This document shows positions 1 through 11,870 of a stretch of DNA of 64,000 nucleotides, piece by piece. The stretch is from positions 186,001 through 250,000 of the forward strand of contig CM024179.1 in NCBI GenBank assembly GCA_013433145.1. The letters are read 5' to 3'. The DNA is from Ascaris suum. Lineage: Eukaryota > Nematoda > Chromadorea > Rhabditida > Ascarididae. The notes beneath the pieces were generated by a model. It ran no database searches and was not told the DNA's origin. It saw only the letters and a list, made by a program, of their open reading frames with translations. Both the position numbers and the translations under genes were made by a program. How positions within the stretch are numbered: position 1 is the first letter of the stretch; every line of letters starts with the position of its first letter.

Positions 1-72
1 TTTTAGAGCATTTCAAAATCAGATAATGGGTGGATCACAAGCAAGCACCAAAATCATGTTGTGAAGCGAAAT

Positions 73-3000
73 CTAGATGCCGTTCAGCCCCTCTTCCTAA
101 AAATGCGAGACCATCCGATGAGTCACCTAGCAATCAAGTGCTCCGGGAAACGACTTTTTTACATGCGTCCTCTTCGTTTTATCAGAAGAACGATCAACGG
201 ACGAATTGTGCAGGTATCAAATCCAACTATCTCATCGGTGCACCTAGTCGCCTATATAAACGACTATTGAAGCAAACAGGAACCTCGAGACACATACCGA
301 AGGTGACGATGAGGGTATTGATACGTGGCGCTGAGAGCGTGTGAAATGACGAGTTGAATGAGGCTGTTCAGGGAAGAAGTTAATAAGATGGCGCAGCTCC
401 AGTTTCAAGCCTTTCCCTTGAACTGATCCTCCTTGTGAAGTATGCCGCAATGAACCCGATGACTCGGTAGCCGTGGAGCCTTTTGGACGCGAGAAAGAGT
501 TCCCATCGCCTTCATCAACCTGCAACAGTTCGTGCCGGAACACTTGCTAGTCGTACTTTAGCTGAACGGTGGGAAAAGAAGTCTAATAATCGTCAGTGTT
601 GTAAGGAAGACATCTAATAAAGCAATAAATATTTCACTTTATAAACTCTTTTAACTCTGCCCTTAACTTCCGCAGTAAAAACACCCATGAAGCTCTAATG
701 CTTACTGCCCGCGTAAGCCCATCGATAACCTGCAAAGCAAAAAATACTGTTTGCCACTGTTAGCAATTTCATCACTAAGATAATTATAAGGCAGCTTGTT
801 TCCTCCTTCATGTATAAAGTAATTCTGTGCAGACTGTCTTCATTTCATGTTAGTGCGATAAAACCGATGAAATTATCATCCCCTACTTGGCTAATATCTT
901 GACTTGACTGCAACTTCAGCTAATAACCGAAAACGGGGATGTCATTAGGCAGAAAAAAATTTTCTTGATTTCTTTCTTCCCTTTTTCTTCAATCAGTGTT
1001 TCTCATAGCTGACTGCGATATCACCAAAAAAAAAAAAAAAAAATGAAATAATGACTTGCATCTTCCACCTCACATCGGAAGTGCAATAAATTGTAAGGTC
1101 TTCTATAACGAAAAATGAAAGTTACGTTCCAAACTGACATCAGGGGCAACGCAAAAATCCATATCACTAAGCAGTCGAGTTAGGCATCTCAGACATGCAG
1201 AGAAGGTAATGGAGGCGAGGAGGGGGAGGGGAAACATTGAGAAATTACCTGGTCGAAAGTGGGGCGTGAAATCTTATGCATCTTTGAAGTTGAAGACTCC
1301 ACCGTCTGATCTGAAGATGCCGGGACAATGTCCCCTGTAATATAAACACTTGCTTATTCTCTTAGGCACATCTTGATGAACTGCCATGGGACGATCGTGA
1401 CCTGATAGTTAGGGTTAAATGTGGAATGTGCTGGGGGCAGTTTTAATTAGGCAAAAACAAAAGCTGTTTCTGATGAGTGGACCAAGACCTCAGAAGACAG
1501 CTTCATTTGTATTTCAGTGACCTGTCATGCCACGAAACCTCAACGAAATCACAGCTGCAGGAATCGGCTTAAATATGAAATCGAGATGGTTGGCACGGGT
1601 ATTAACGTCAAAAAGACGGCGCACATGCCAACGGGGCTGGGTGGGAAGGAGGAGGAGGCATCAAGGGCACATCACAAAAATCGGGTACAAATAACGTGGA
1701 AATGTTCCATACTTGCAGTCGCGACTAACAATGAAGCATGAACGCTGCCACCGATTGAAAAGACATAACGATGCTGACCACGTATATGCCCGTCACATAG
1801 CTAGTTGCACAAAAAAAATGCAAAATAAAACGAAGGAATGCGCCATTTCTGTCAACAGAGCTCCACAGCACCGGACCAATGCAACAACAGAAAGAAAGAA
1901 AAAGTATAAGAACAACAGCGACTAAAAGATTTGCATATAAAATGCCAGATGACATTTTAGTCGAGGCTAGCAACAAAGTGATCGGTGGAAATTATCTGCT
2001 CTCTGCGACTTCTACGATGTTTTGCTTCAGTAATCTGCGCTCCTAAAAGCTTTAGTCGCGAGAACTATTGTAGTTGTAGTGTAAAATGTCACAAGTCTTT
2101 TTGTCAAGAAAGACTAGTGGAAGAATCCCAAGTGCTGGCCCGCTTTATGCAAAAATGGCAATGGCAATGCATATGGGCGATGCCAACGCACAGATGTTTC
2201 CAGAAGTTTTCATTCTTCGCAGCGTCCCAAATGTTGCCTCTTCAGCAGACAAGTGACAGAAGAAAACAAGTAAGCCAGAACTAGCCCACCGATTCGGCAA
2301 CGCTCATTACTCGGCAAAGAATTTACTGAATCTTTGAAACGACCACACATCGCAGTAATCAACACAAATCAAAATCTGAGAGAATCAATTAAGCTCATAC
2401 ATACTATGCCACAACACTGTTATTTTCCCATTAACTGATTCTCAAAAAACATTCATCAACAGTTTCATCACAGTAGTTCTTCTAGCTCAAAAATAGAAGT
2501 GCATGTCGAACATACACTCAAACATACGAAGTGCGCCTGCAGATCTCGAAAATGCATCTGCCGTCGAAAATGAACGATTATTAATGACGTAATGCTCATC
2601 GCGCAAAATATCCCTCCATGGGCCGTCACTGTTACACATAATCAAATGACGCAGAGGATTCCCAGCAAAACAGCAGCATACAATTTTCATTCAGAAATGC
2701 GTGAGAAAACCGGAAAGAGATGCAACTACCGGATATGAGAATCTCTGGCAAGTAAACGCAGACTCCGTCGTAGATACGCTTAAAGTTTAGGGGAATCCGA
2801 TGTTCCAATAAACTGGTATGGAAATGCTAGGCAAAAGATATACGAGTCGTGGAGGCGCGTACATGAAAATCCGCGATAATGGTCGACTCAAGCATAAAAG
2901 CTCCAAGAAATCTGCGACAATATGCAAAAACGCGAGTTGCAGAGATGAACCGGGCGAAAACAATGAAATGAAGTTCGAGTTGTTTAGAAAATAACGGGTG

Positions 3001-5428
3001 CTCCTATGGCGGCACAAGACCGCCACACTGATCTCAGCTGAAGATCACAGTGCTGTTTATTTACAGGTTATTCTTTCACAGAACCTCGAATGTCACCATG
3101 CTTGGAGATCCTTCATATGCAAAACTTGGCGGCGACGATTTCAGCACTTCTGGAGCTTCTCTTACAACGCCCTCAAAAACATCACTTCCTACAGATCCGC
3201 GCTCCAACACTTTTAAACCCATTAGTGGATGAGGTGAGAGAGAACCCTCTATACAGCTGAGAACTTGAGATCAGCACCTCTGGCATTCTGAAGCTCAAAA
3301 TCTTTAGCTAGGAAACTGGGTGACCAAACAAGCACTTTTAATGCCGAATCGGCGGAACAGTGCTTTTGCCAGCCACGATAAAGCTATGATATCCACACGC
3401 TCAACAGTTCATAGCCGACGGATCCGGAGGCGACTTGAGCAATTCAAAGCAAGCGCTGCGATGGGATGGAAAAGTTCTCTCTTCATGCATTGGTTCTGCG
3501 ATTCTGTAGAACTAAAAAGTCAAAAAGTAACACTCCTTTATTTCGTTTATTAAAGGTTGTTGCTGCGAATTGTCCATGTTCGTGCGATAAACATTTTGTA
3601 AGAAAATTCGCCCTGGGAAAAGCTCAATTCTGGAAGCTTCCAGCACAATTAGGATCTGCAAGATATCAAATGGACGGGGCGGAGGATGGAGGTCGCTTTA
3701 GAAAAGACATTTAAAACGGTTCCTCGCAGGTACTCACAGTGCAAACTCCGACCAAGTCGTTGCAGTCCATGGCACATCGAAAACTTGGACGAATGAAGAG
3801 ACAGCGTCTAAGAAATACACATTTGCGGCAACGTACATGAAAGTAAACAAAGGAGCCCAACGATGCTGCACTGATTACAGTTTGACAACAGAGTGGTAAA
3901 CCTAAGACGGAGGGTGGGGGGGGGGGGGATGATGGCGCATTTTACCAAGCGAACGATTCATACAGTTGAATGTTCCAAAAGCTTTTTTTTGTGCAAAAAG
4001 AGCATGGGAACGAACGTGGAAACGCCGCAATACGATTAAAACTTTCGGATAAATGGAAAAAGAGGCCTGGGAGAATTGGATTCAAAACCTGCAGCACACC
4101 GAAGGATTATACTATATTATATCAAAGCCAAGCACATGAGAATGTCCATCCATGAAGAAAAAAGCAAGCACAAGAAAATTCGCAAAACAAATTGCCTGAA
4201 TTTTGTGGAGTTTGCAACTTGGGCGATTCGACGGTTTAGAATAAAAGAAAAAATTAGCTCCCTGAATTCGAAATAATTACCTAAATGAATCTGCAGTTGA
4301 GACTAATTCCACAGTCGACCATCTTTGCATGTAATGGATGAACGGTCTAAAAACTCATTTTCTTGAAGGACACAGGCAAAAAAAGTGAGACGCGACATGG
4401 GTTACATGGCGGTGCTCTAAGGCTCAGTCGTAGCGCCAACGAGGGGACTTTACGAAGTACACGTAGAGTATACAAAATGACAGACAGATGAAAGAGCAGC
4501 AGTGGAGGTACCTGTGAACTATGTACATCAAACTTAGCCACAGTTGAAGTCATCACTAGTGCGTAGATATTTTCACTCATTAATAAAAACAAACTTTTCA
4601 CTGAATCTTGGGATGCGAAAATTTACGAAGCCCTTAGTGTTATCCCTCAGCACCTTCGCCGTGGAACGACACATATCACTCTCTAGCCGCTCCTAAAAAA
4701 GTCCTATTTTTTTTCTTTTTTTTTTGTTAAAATTTCTTTGCAGATAAAACTGATCCCATCTCTCGCCGACCAAATCCTTATCTCCTCTCCCACAATTTTT
4801 TTCGACCTGCAAGTCAACAATAGTCGTACGCGAACCTGCGCACCCAAATGTTTCAGTTCCAAACTCATGGCAGTGATTTGATAGGAAACAATAGATAACC
4901 GACAGGCGGTGAACAGGTTCGTCGTTGAGCTGGGTTTCATTAATTAAACCACAGACCACTCCGAAATGGACTCAATCACTAGATGAATGCTTCTAAATCC
5001 TGCTATGAGGTCGGGAGATGTGAACTGACCATCATTTACGGCGTATAAAAGCAGAATTCTTGAAATGCTCAACAACGTGTTGTAAAATATTGTACTCAAC
5101 AACTGATACAACAAGAACGTAATATGCGCAGAGCGAAGGTTTGTTCTACAATCTGACGGGTCGCAGATTAGCCAGCTAATACTTAGTTGTCAACAACTCC
5201 AAAGTTGCTCCTTCTCAATCCGTAAATACCGCATCAACATGCATACATAACCATCTATGTAAAAGAAGTTAGAACAAACGAAAGACAACGGACCACTTCG
5301 AATATAGAAAGTACTGCAACAAGCACTAGTAGTTCTCACCTGGATCTGCCGAGATACGCCTCTTAGGCGAAGGATGTGACAGATGTCCGGTGGAACTCCT
5401 GGAACCCGCACTGGTCGACATCGATGAG
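73..5428 (-). CDS. Serine-rich protein of unknown function, 3' exons
   Basis: I do not recognise the family. Three exons on the minus strand have good splice sites and join in phase. The first is 5428-5340 (acceptor TATATTTTCAG, donor GTGAGA; 1 base in, 1 base out). The second is 1334-1249 (acceptor ATATTACAG, donor GTAATT; 2 in, 0 out). The third is 519-298 (acceptor CTGTTGCAG, donor GTATGT; 74 codons, 0/0). A short possible last exon, 96-73 (acceptor CATTTTTAG), adds EEGLNGI and then a TAG stop. The joined peptide is rich in Ser, Thr, Pro, Gly and basic residues. It includes a KRRIS motif that would suit a basophilic kinase, and a less polar stretch, LELRHLINFFPEQ. It reads like a disordered, phosphorylated tail of a larger protein. 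Exons 16241-14865 may be its upstream part, because all phases agree. The 4-kb intron 1335-5339 holds a further coding-like stretch near 3.1 kb. Coding status is fairly sure; function is unknown. Confidence 0.6.
3070..3235. other. Ambiguous coding-like stretch
   Basis: This GC-richer ~160-bp stretch lies inside the large intron of the serine-rich minus-strand gene. On the plus strand a strong acceptor (TTATTCTTTCACAG, ending at about 3080) leads into an open frame reading NVTMLGDPSYAKLGGDDF, which stops at 3229-3231. The minus strand is also open, reading GSVGSDVFEGVVREAPEVL. That reading resembles the Ser/Pro/acidic character of the surrounding gene, but no acceptor and donor pair fits the phases of its neighbours. 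Probably one strand carries a real exon, perhaps an alternative one; which strand cannot be decided by eye. Confidence 0.25.
3916..3927. repeat. Poly-G run
   Basis: About twelve consecutive G within a G-rich context (GGGT then G12). It is a simple repeat with no gene around it and is a likely site of length variation or sequencing error. Confidence 0.8.
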
Positions 5429-5718
5429 CTGAAAATATAAGTTGCATTATTCTCCTCAAAAGCGTCGTGCGATCACGTCAATTAACAGCACGGTGCTGCG
5501 AGCACTCGTATTCTGACTATGACTTTCTGAGGCAAAACGTCCAATATAAAGTACACTTCTTTTTGAAACACTACGCATTCATGAGAATATTTCAAATAAG
5601 AGAACAACGTACACCTGCACCTATTTCCAGAACAAATACGAACGCTTTTTGATGGTTGCTTCGTCTTATACGGTCAGCATAAACACTAGAAGGTAAGCGT
5701 ATGAAAAGAGAGAGAGAA

Positions 5719-5720
<2 letters not shown>

Positions 5721-5782
<62 letters not shown>
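5721..5782. repeat. (AT)n microsatellite, about 31 units
   Basis: A pure AT dinucleotide tract preceded by a short GA-rich run and followed directly by a 157-bp hairpin repeat. The open frames reading YIYIYI across it are artefacts of the repeat. Confidence 0.95.
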
Positions 5783-5783
<1 letters not shown>

Positions 5784-5786
<3 letters not shown>

Positions 5787-5940
5787 AGAGTTGAGCACTG
5801 GGGAAGGCTTGGGTTGGTCCAAAAGTACCCCCTTTAAGTATCGATCTTTGACGAATTTGGGATTCCAGACTCGTCAAAGATGGATATTTGAAGAGGGTAC
5901 TTCTGGACCAGCCCAAGCTTTCCCAGTGCTCAACTCTCTT
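5784..5940. repeat. Small foldback (hairpin) element
   Basis: Two arms of about 75 bp are inverted copies of each other. The left arm begins AAGAGAGTTGAGCACTGGGG and the right arm ends with its near-exact reverse complement at 5940. Only a few unpaired bases separate them near 5862. Mismatches are mainly transitions, consistent with an old, near-perfect palindrome. It abuts the (AT)n tract at 5721-5782. It could be a miniature foldback transposon or a hairpin RNA source. No flanking target duplication is evident because the left side is the microsatellite. Confidence 0.8.
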
Positions 5941-6059
5941 ACCACTTGCGGGCATTTGTGTGACAAAAAAGAAAGCATGTGTGCAACTTCCAAAGTGGAC
6001 AACGGTCGATTAATAACTTCAGGCTGCTATATTCCTATTTGCAAGTTGTAGCAGCCGAT

Positions 6060-6180
6060 GGAAACCACAATTTGCAGCTGCCCATCATGACGCGCGCGGA
6101 AGAGAGACATAGGGGCCACGCGCATTTCTAGCAAGCGATGCGCCCAAGGTAGTCATTCAAAAAGAAAATCGTCACGGTAA
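6060..6180. other. GC-rich patch in the intergenic or intronic region
   Basis: A stretch with GCGC-rich words (ACGCGCGCGGAAGAG, GGGGCCACGCGC) stands out from its AT-rich neighbours. The minus strand has a short open frame of about 32 codons from an ATG near 6127, with no convincing splice sites. It is perhaps a dispersed repeat. The rest of 5940-7320 shows no gene that I can support. Confidence 0.3.
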
Positions 6181-7322
6181 ATTATATCTCAAGGGAGCGG
6201 GATCTGAAGAACAAGGCTAAGCATATTTTGAAGATAATGTCAGATTCATGCACAACCTGAGATGATAACGCAAACTTTTCTATAACATTAATTCCTTTAA
6301 TAATGACCAGTGAGACAACAAACGATAAGGAAGCAAAGAAATTGTTGATGGATGAATTAATAGAAAATGAATGGGATTTCACAAAACAGAGGGATAACTA
6401 ATAACAATCGACGGCTTCCTGACTACCAGGAAGTAGTTCAAGGATGAAACCGACAATTACAGGATGAATCGATGGAAGCAGAGCACGTTGGTCACGAAAC
6501 AACTGCAACTTCAAAAACACTTTGAGAGTGACACTATGCCTAATGCTTTTGTTCCTGTTTAGTATGGCAAAATATAACGTTTTAAGCGTACGGAGGCCTA
6601 AATCATCACAATATGCTTTTCGTAAAAAAACCCTTCAATACGGAATGATTTACTCGAAATCACAAAAAAATCGAACTCGCAAAACAATAAAGGTGCATGA
6701 AATATGTCATTCAAATTGATATCAAGAACGCATATGGAAAAATATTTCACCAGCTAGTGGAAAACACCTTCCAGACAAAAGAGAATTATTAGCTCAAAAA
6801 AAAGCCCGGGTTATTAAGTTGTTTGACGACGTGCAAAATTGGAACCACTGTGAGCTATGCAAGAAAACAATCGTTGTCTGTATCCCACAAGATGCTCCTC
6901 CTTCTATTTTACCTCTTATCTTCTCAATCTCAAAAAACGGTGAAACCTCAACTTTGCTTTCTCGCATATCGCTGACTGACTGGTGAAACGTCAGTTTTTT
7001 GCCACTGGCTGAGCGGCATGGGAATTGTTTCTATTCATCTTGTTCGCTTCCGAAAACCTCAAACTTTCTCCCTCTCTTTCAATTAAGTTGCCTCGCAAAA
7101 ACTTTTATAACTTAAACCATCATCATGACTACGACGTTAAACTTAATGAAGAACTGATTATACTCATGTTATCCTAAAACAGGTTCGCTACTAAAACAAG
7201 CCTTATAATAAAACTATTTCGCGTATTCGCGGCGGAATATTGAAACATAAGAAATATTTATGAAGTGCATAAAGCAACAACAGCAAAATGCTTTAGTGAA
7301 CAAGGAAATGGAGGCTAGAGCA

Positions 7323-7328
7323 TTTATT
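7323..7328 (-). terminator. Polyadenylation signal of rpb-9
   Basis: The canonical AATAAA on the minus strand (TTTATT on plus) lies 57 nt downstream of the rpb-9 stop codon, a normal 3' UTR length for a nematode gene. It supports the rpb-9 model and an independent 3' end for this transcript. Confidence 0.7.
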
Positions 7329-7384
7329 CAACAAATACGCCTTGCAGCGGAACATATATCGTTTCATCAACATCAAGTTGTTCA

Positions 7385-10300
7385 CTACGTCCATCGATGA
7401 AGGCAGTTACGATTTCTGCACACATAAAACGGGCTCATTTTTTCCTGGAAATTGATTTCACATTATTTTTAACCAAACAATGGTCGACAACCCCGTCCCA
7501 CCGATATTTCCAAGAAAGATGCCAAAGAGAGCCACATCTAAGCATAATATTGGCGTCCATGTCATTAAGATTGCACTAAGCAACAACTGGCTTGCCTTGT
7601 GGCATTCAGCATTTCGCACGAAGAAACAAGATCTCGTGCAAACCTCCTCATTTTAAAGCGCTCTGCTTGGCATGAAGGGCTAGTAATTCATCACAAGACG
7701 ACGTAAAAAACCTTAATTATCCCTTTGCACTTGCCCAAATAGTTCTCGCTACTCTATTGAGGTTTAAGCAGCCCACGTCAAGCTTTTCTAGCAAGTTATT
7801 GCAGTAGAGGAATGTAGAGTATATTTTAGCATGTTATACCTCAGCAGATTTCAACCGTCCCTGGAAGTAAACGGCATCCATAGAGCCACAAGCGGGGCAT
7901 GGGTGTACATTGGTCCTTGGCATTGTCGGATCGCTGATCACATCAGGGTTTATTCGGGCCAACTCACTGAAAAAATTTTACAAGATAGACTGGCACATTT
8001 TTGATTATGGCCTACTTCTCGCATATGCACAACTAAAGACTAGGTAGGGGCAAGCAAAGCTATGAGAAGGTAGCTTAAAACTGAAAATCTCCTAATGTGC
8101 GACGAAAACTGTTGGAAAACAAACAATGTTATATTATGAAATTAGCTATAAATGCTTGCGATTAAGTGTTGAAGCCAAAAGGTTCGAATGTTTACCTGCA
8201 GCGGAAATGTCCCGATGAAATCTCTAATTCGCTTCGTTTATCTGTGATTGTTAAAGAAACACTGTGAACGTTTTAGAAGCGGTAGCGGTATTTCAAGAAA
8301 GTTCACTCCGCCCGCATTAGCACATCACTTGATCGGCACTTTTTGAGATGGAACAATAATTTCTCAAGAAAACTTTCCCTCTCTTCTCGGCTAACCAAAC
8401 TTTCGCAGCTAACATTTTTAATGGGTCGTAGCATTACCTTAAAAAAGCTTTGACTTGCTTTACTTATATTACAACCGAGTTAATATTGAGAACTCGTTTT
8501 TAGAAATTTAGGCTCGAGGGTTGGTTGTTTGCTTCATATAAGTGGAAAAAAACCATCGAAGAAGGGCTAGTAAGCCTTTAGTTGAAGGTGAAATGTTTTT
8601 CGCACATAGTAGTGATACAAAACTATTTACTCTTTACGGCATTTCTGTTAAGGGCCTCATATGAAATTTTTCTCTTCCAAAACAGTCAGCCACAGCTTGA
8701 GGTCTGGATCGAGGAAGGGAAGGGGAACATTAGTAGAGAAACTGGATGATTTTGGTTGGTTTAGATAGCAGTTTCTAATTTGGGAATTTTTGATAACCAC
8801 CATCGTCGCTTACATCTGGCACAGCCGAAAAGTTCTTTCTTTCCTCCCCTCCCCTTCCCTTTTCTTCAAGTACCGTTCTGAGTACGGCTCAAAAAAACAA
8901 GTATATGCCAACTAGACGCAGAAGTACAAGAAAGAAATCATGTTTGTCCTAGGCAGTAGGCAATGTGTGAAAAAATTAGAAAGAAGATTATCTAGATTCT
9001 CAAGTAGTTTTCAAAGAACCTTGTTCCTGAGCTCCTCCCCCCTTCCCAGCCCTGTTTTACCAATGCTGAAAGCTGTTGATCAAAGCGATTCCCAGAGCTT
9101 ACTCCGAAGAATGGACTCGGGATCAGCTGTTCATCTGGCCGGGAGTTGACAGCGAAAATCGATCTCCTTCTTTAAGAGGAGTCGGAATCACAATTTTCAC
9201 ACCTCTTTTTCTTGTATTCGAAGTCGGAGCCACTAATTTTTGGCTATCCTTCGCTCTGGCTTTCACTTATCCTGGCAATCTGCGTGTTATGATTTTACTA
9301 ACATGGCCGTTACGTAAGATTGGCCTTATATCAGAATTATTTCGCTAATATGTTGCCGTCGGGTATAAAATATTGTTTCGATGAGCGTGGAAACGTTCCG
9401 CACTTCTAAATGCCTAACTACTCACTACTCAAACTCCCCTGTCATTTTTTAATTTGCACGACAATGACAGTGACACATGGTGACGAAAGTCCTACTGGTT
9501 GTTAGCAAATTTAGTCAGCCTGAGTTTATTACACTTTGTGTAAGCATCAACTTTGTAACATTAGACATTTGTAGGCACTGATGTCGAAAATTCGATTCGA
9601 TTTCCTCTACGGTATTAGACTACTCTGAAATTTTCATGAGAAAACCTCGGAAAGACTCGGAACCTAACCATTGCAAACCTTTTTGTAAAACTTACGAGAA
9701 AAAACCAGCACGCGAGGAACCAAAGAAGATAAAAGCTTATTTTTGCTTGTTAAACTTCGTCGAAACTTAGATCCCTAGAGGATATTTTGAGAAGTAATTT
9801 TGTGAAACAAAATTCTAAATGTAAAAATCTGCGCTTTTTTGACAACACTGAAAAGTACGTCTGTGACATCACCAAGGTTGAAGCAAAACTCCTCTTTTTC
9901 AAAACCCACACAGATTGCGAATTTTTAGACTGCTTTCTCTACGATATTTGACTTTTCCAAGAATCTCAGCAAAAAAGTTTGGAAGAATCCATCCTTAAAT
10001 AAATAAGAAAATTTTGTAACTTCCCCTTCATGGATGATCCGAAATAGTTGGAAATCACATACGATCGAAACGTGTCGCGAAGAACGTGAAGAACCGATTT
10101 GTCAATATCATGTTATTAGTCACGATTGCAAAGTTTTCGAGAATGACCGTAAAAATTACAGACTCTTAGAAAAACTCCTGTAGTCAATCTTGCCTCTTAC
10201 TTAAGAGGTAAGATGACATTCTCTCCAACTGTTCTCAAACTGATCTGCGGGGCACACGGCCACCTCATTTCCTTTGATATTACTTGACGTAACTGAGCAT

Positions 10301-11369
10301 CGATTGAAAACCATCTTCGTGAGACAGTGAATGATCTTGTCTTCGATAATACAGCAAAAAATAAGACTTTTAAATATGCCCGTGAATGCAACACCCAATG
10401 ACGGATTAAAATCGATAGCATTTCAGCGATCGTATATTCAAAAGTGGTTGGGGAATAAAAGATAAATCAATTCTCTTCGAAACCACTAGAAAAGAGAAAA
10501 ATCAAACCACTTATGTTCTAATCTTACGTGTTGTTAAATCAATGCCGCTAACACATAAACCATATAAAAAACTCACAGTTAGGCTTTAGTGTACTCCGAG
10601 CGGGTTGTCGAGTGATATGACAAACGAACTCAAATTTTTTGCGAGCGGCGGAAACCCCTGGTAACGAGTTGATGAGGATTAAAAAAACGATTATAAAAAA
10701 TCAATAAATAGTTTTTAGCTTTAGCACAAGCTAATATTGCCGTTCTGCAGCTATCGTGCTCTTAATAGGCTGTGTTAGGAAGGAATAACATTAAGAAGAC
10801 TTCTGTAGTTAGTGTTTTAAGATGAGGCTTACTCCTGTTCGGTTTCGACTCTCCTTACGTAAACACAAGGATTCTTCGCTTTCTCCAAATAGCCACAGGT
10901 TCGGCAGGAATTCATCAGCACTCTTTTTTCGACGTTCTCCAATGGATAGAGCAAGTTATTGCTGAAAGTGGAAAAGAAAATAAAGTGAAAATGAAAATAA
11001 AAGTGAAAACAATTTAACGAATTTCCAACCTTTTCAAAGGAATATTTTCGCATTAAATGCTAAAAGGCTGTAAAAGTACTAGGTACTACGAGCTAGTACT
11101 ATATATCAATGTTTATTTCTGAAGTGAAAACTTCCAAATTTCGATTGGGCATATGAAGACCTCTCCAGGATAGGAAACATTATGGAATCTTCCCCCTTGG
11201 CTTTTCTTTTATTTCTTTCTTTTCTGTCTCAGAACAAGAAAATCCCTCGTAAAAACTGAATTTTATTCAAATGAATGGATTTAATTCAACTTCACATTAT
11301 TACAGCACTAGCTCTACTAACAGAAGAAAGCATTCACCATTCGGAACAAAACTCCATGGTTGTCGACAT
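7385..11369 (-). CDS. rpb-9: RNA polymerase II subunit RPB9 (POLR2I)
   Basis: RPB9 is the small zinc-ribbon subunit of RNA polymerase II, acting in the nucleus in start-site choice, elongation fidelity and TFIIS-stimulated cleavage. Four exons join in phase: 11369-11338, 10961-10833, 7966-7840 and 7444-7385. They give 115 residues, slightly shorter than the usual ~120-125. The N-terminal zinc ribbon has Cys8/11 (FCSEC) and Cys30/33 (CRTC). The linker carries the RPB9 hallmark DPTMPRT (residues 66-72). The C-terminal TFIIS-like ribbon has Cys77/80 (CPAC) and Cys105/110 (YVCRNRNC), then HRWT and a stop. Acceptors are TTTCCACTTTCAG, TTTTTTCAG and CAATTTCCAG; introns are 376, 2866 and 395 bp. The start is the first ATG after a TTTTCAG acceptor. 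Odd points: MSPFYVC stands where MRLYYVC is usual, and the N-terminus is short. Identification is very secure; the exact start is less so (a second Met is at residue 5). Confidence 0.93.
10190..10330 (-). other. Coding-like stretch inside rpb-9 intron 2
   Basis: On the minus strand an open frame reads IDAQLRQVISKEMRWP and ends at a strong donor (CTTAA, then GTAAGAG, near 10203). A second frame over the same bases is also open, and no clear acceptor was found. It lies inside the 2.9-kb intron of rpb-9, so it would have to be an alternative exon, an exon of an interleaved gene, or chance. The rest of intron 2 (7967-10832) shows only AT-rich sequence and two weakly similar AT-rich segments near 9.6 and 9.9 kb. 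Confidence 0.2.
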
Positions 11370-11384
11370 GCTTAACACCCACTT

Positions 11385-11400
11385 ATGCAAGATCTGAAAA
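11385..11400 (-). promoter_or_regulatory. Probable trans-splice (or 5' UTR) acceptor of rpb-9
   Basis: The minus strand reads GATCTGTTTTCAG and then ATCTTGC, with AG at 11395-11394. This is the TTTTCAG consensus of nematode 3' splice sites, only 24 nt upstream of the rpb-9 start codon. No upstream coding exon is needed, so spliced-leader addition is the simplest reading. A cis-spliced 5' UTR is the alternative. Confidence 0.5.
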
Positions 11401-11870
11401 CAGATCATCAATTTCTTCTTCCGTGAATGGCTGAACACAAAAAGAGAGGATGATAAGGTGTCCATGCAGGTATGAATATATCACCGATATGACACGCCGT
11501 TATACCTTACAGAATCCCTGCCATACGGTATAACTACGAAAAAGTATGCAGTCGCATGATGGTCAGCTTTTGCAGATAGAAAAAACGGCACAAAATTTAC
11601 AAAAACTAGACAGCGAGCAGAAACAAGAAGGTGGAGGTAGACAAAATCTCAACCTTCGATGTTCTCGAAAAAAGTGGATTTTTTGAAACACAGAAAGTAA
11701 CACAAGTTATACTGGAGACTTGCAAAAACAAGTCTAGGTAAGAAAAATCTAATTTTTTGTCTCGATAGGGACATCTGGAAAAAACAAAGGGAACTTGTTG
11801 AAAAAACGCAAGGTGCGCAAAGTTTTCTAAAAGACGAATTCGACGTTTAGCTCCGCACGCAAATAATGCC

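Noticed and set aside
3466..3714. 82-codon plus frame with several cysteines
   Set aside because: No splice sites, no family motif, composition typical of random frames in this window.
7397..7579. Plus-strand 60-codon frame
   Set aside because: Antisense shadow of the last rpb-9 exon and its intron.
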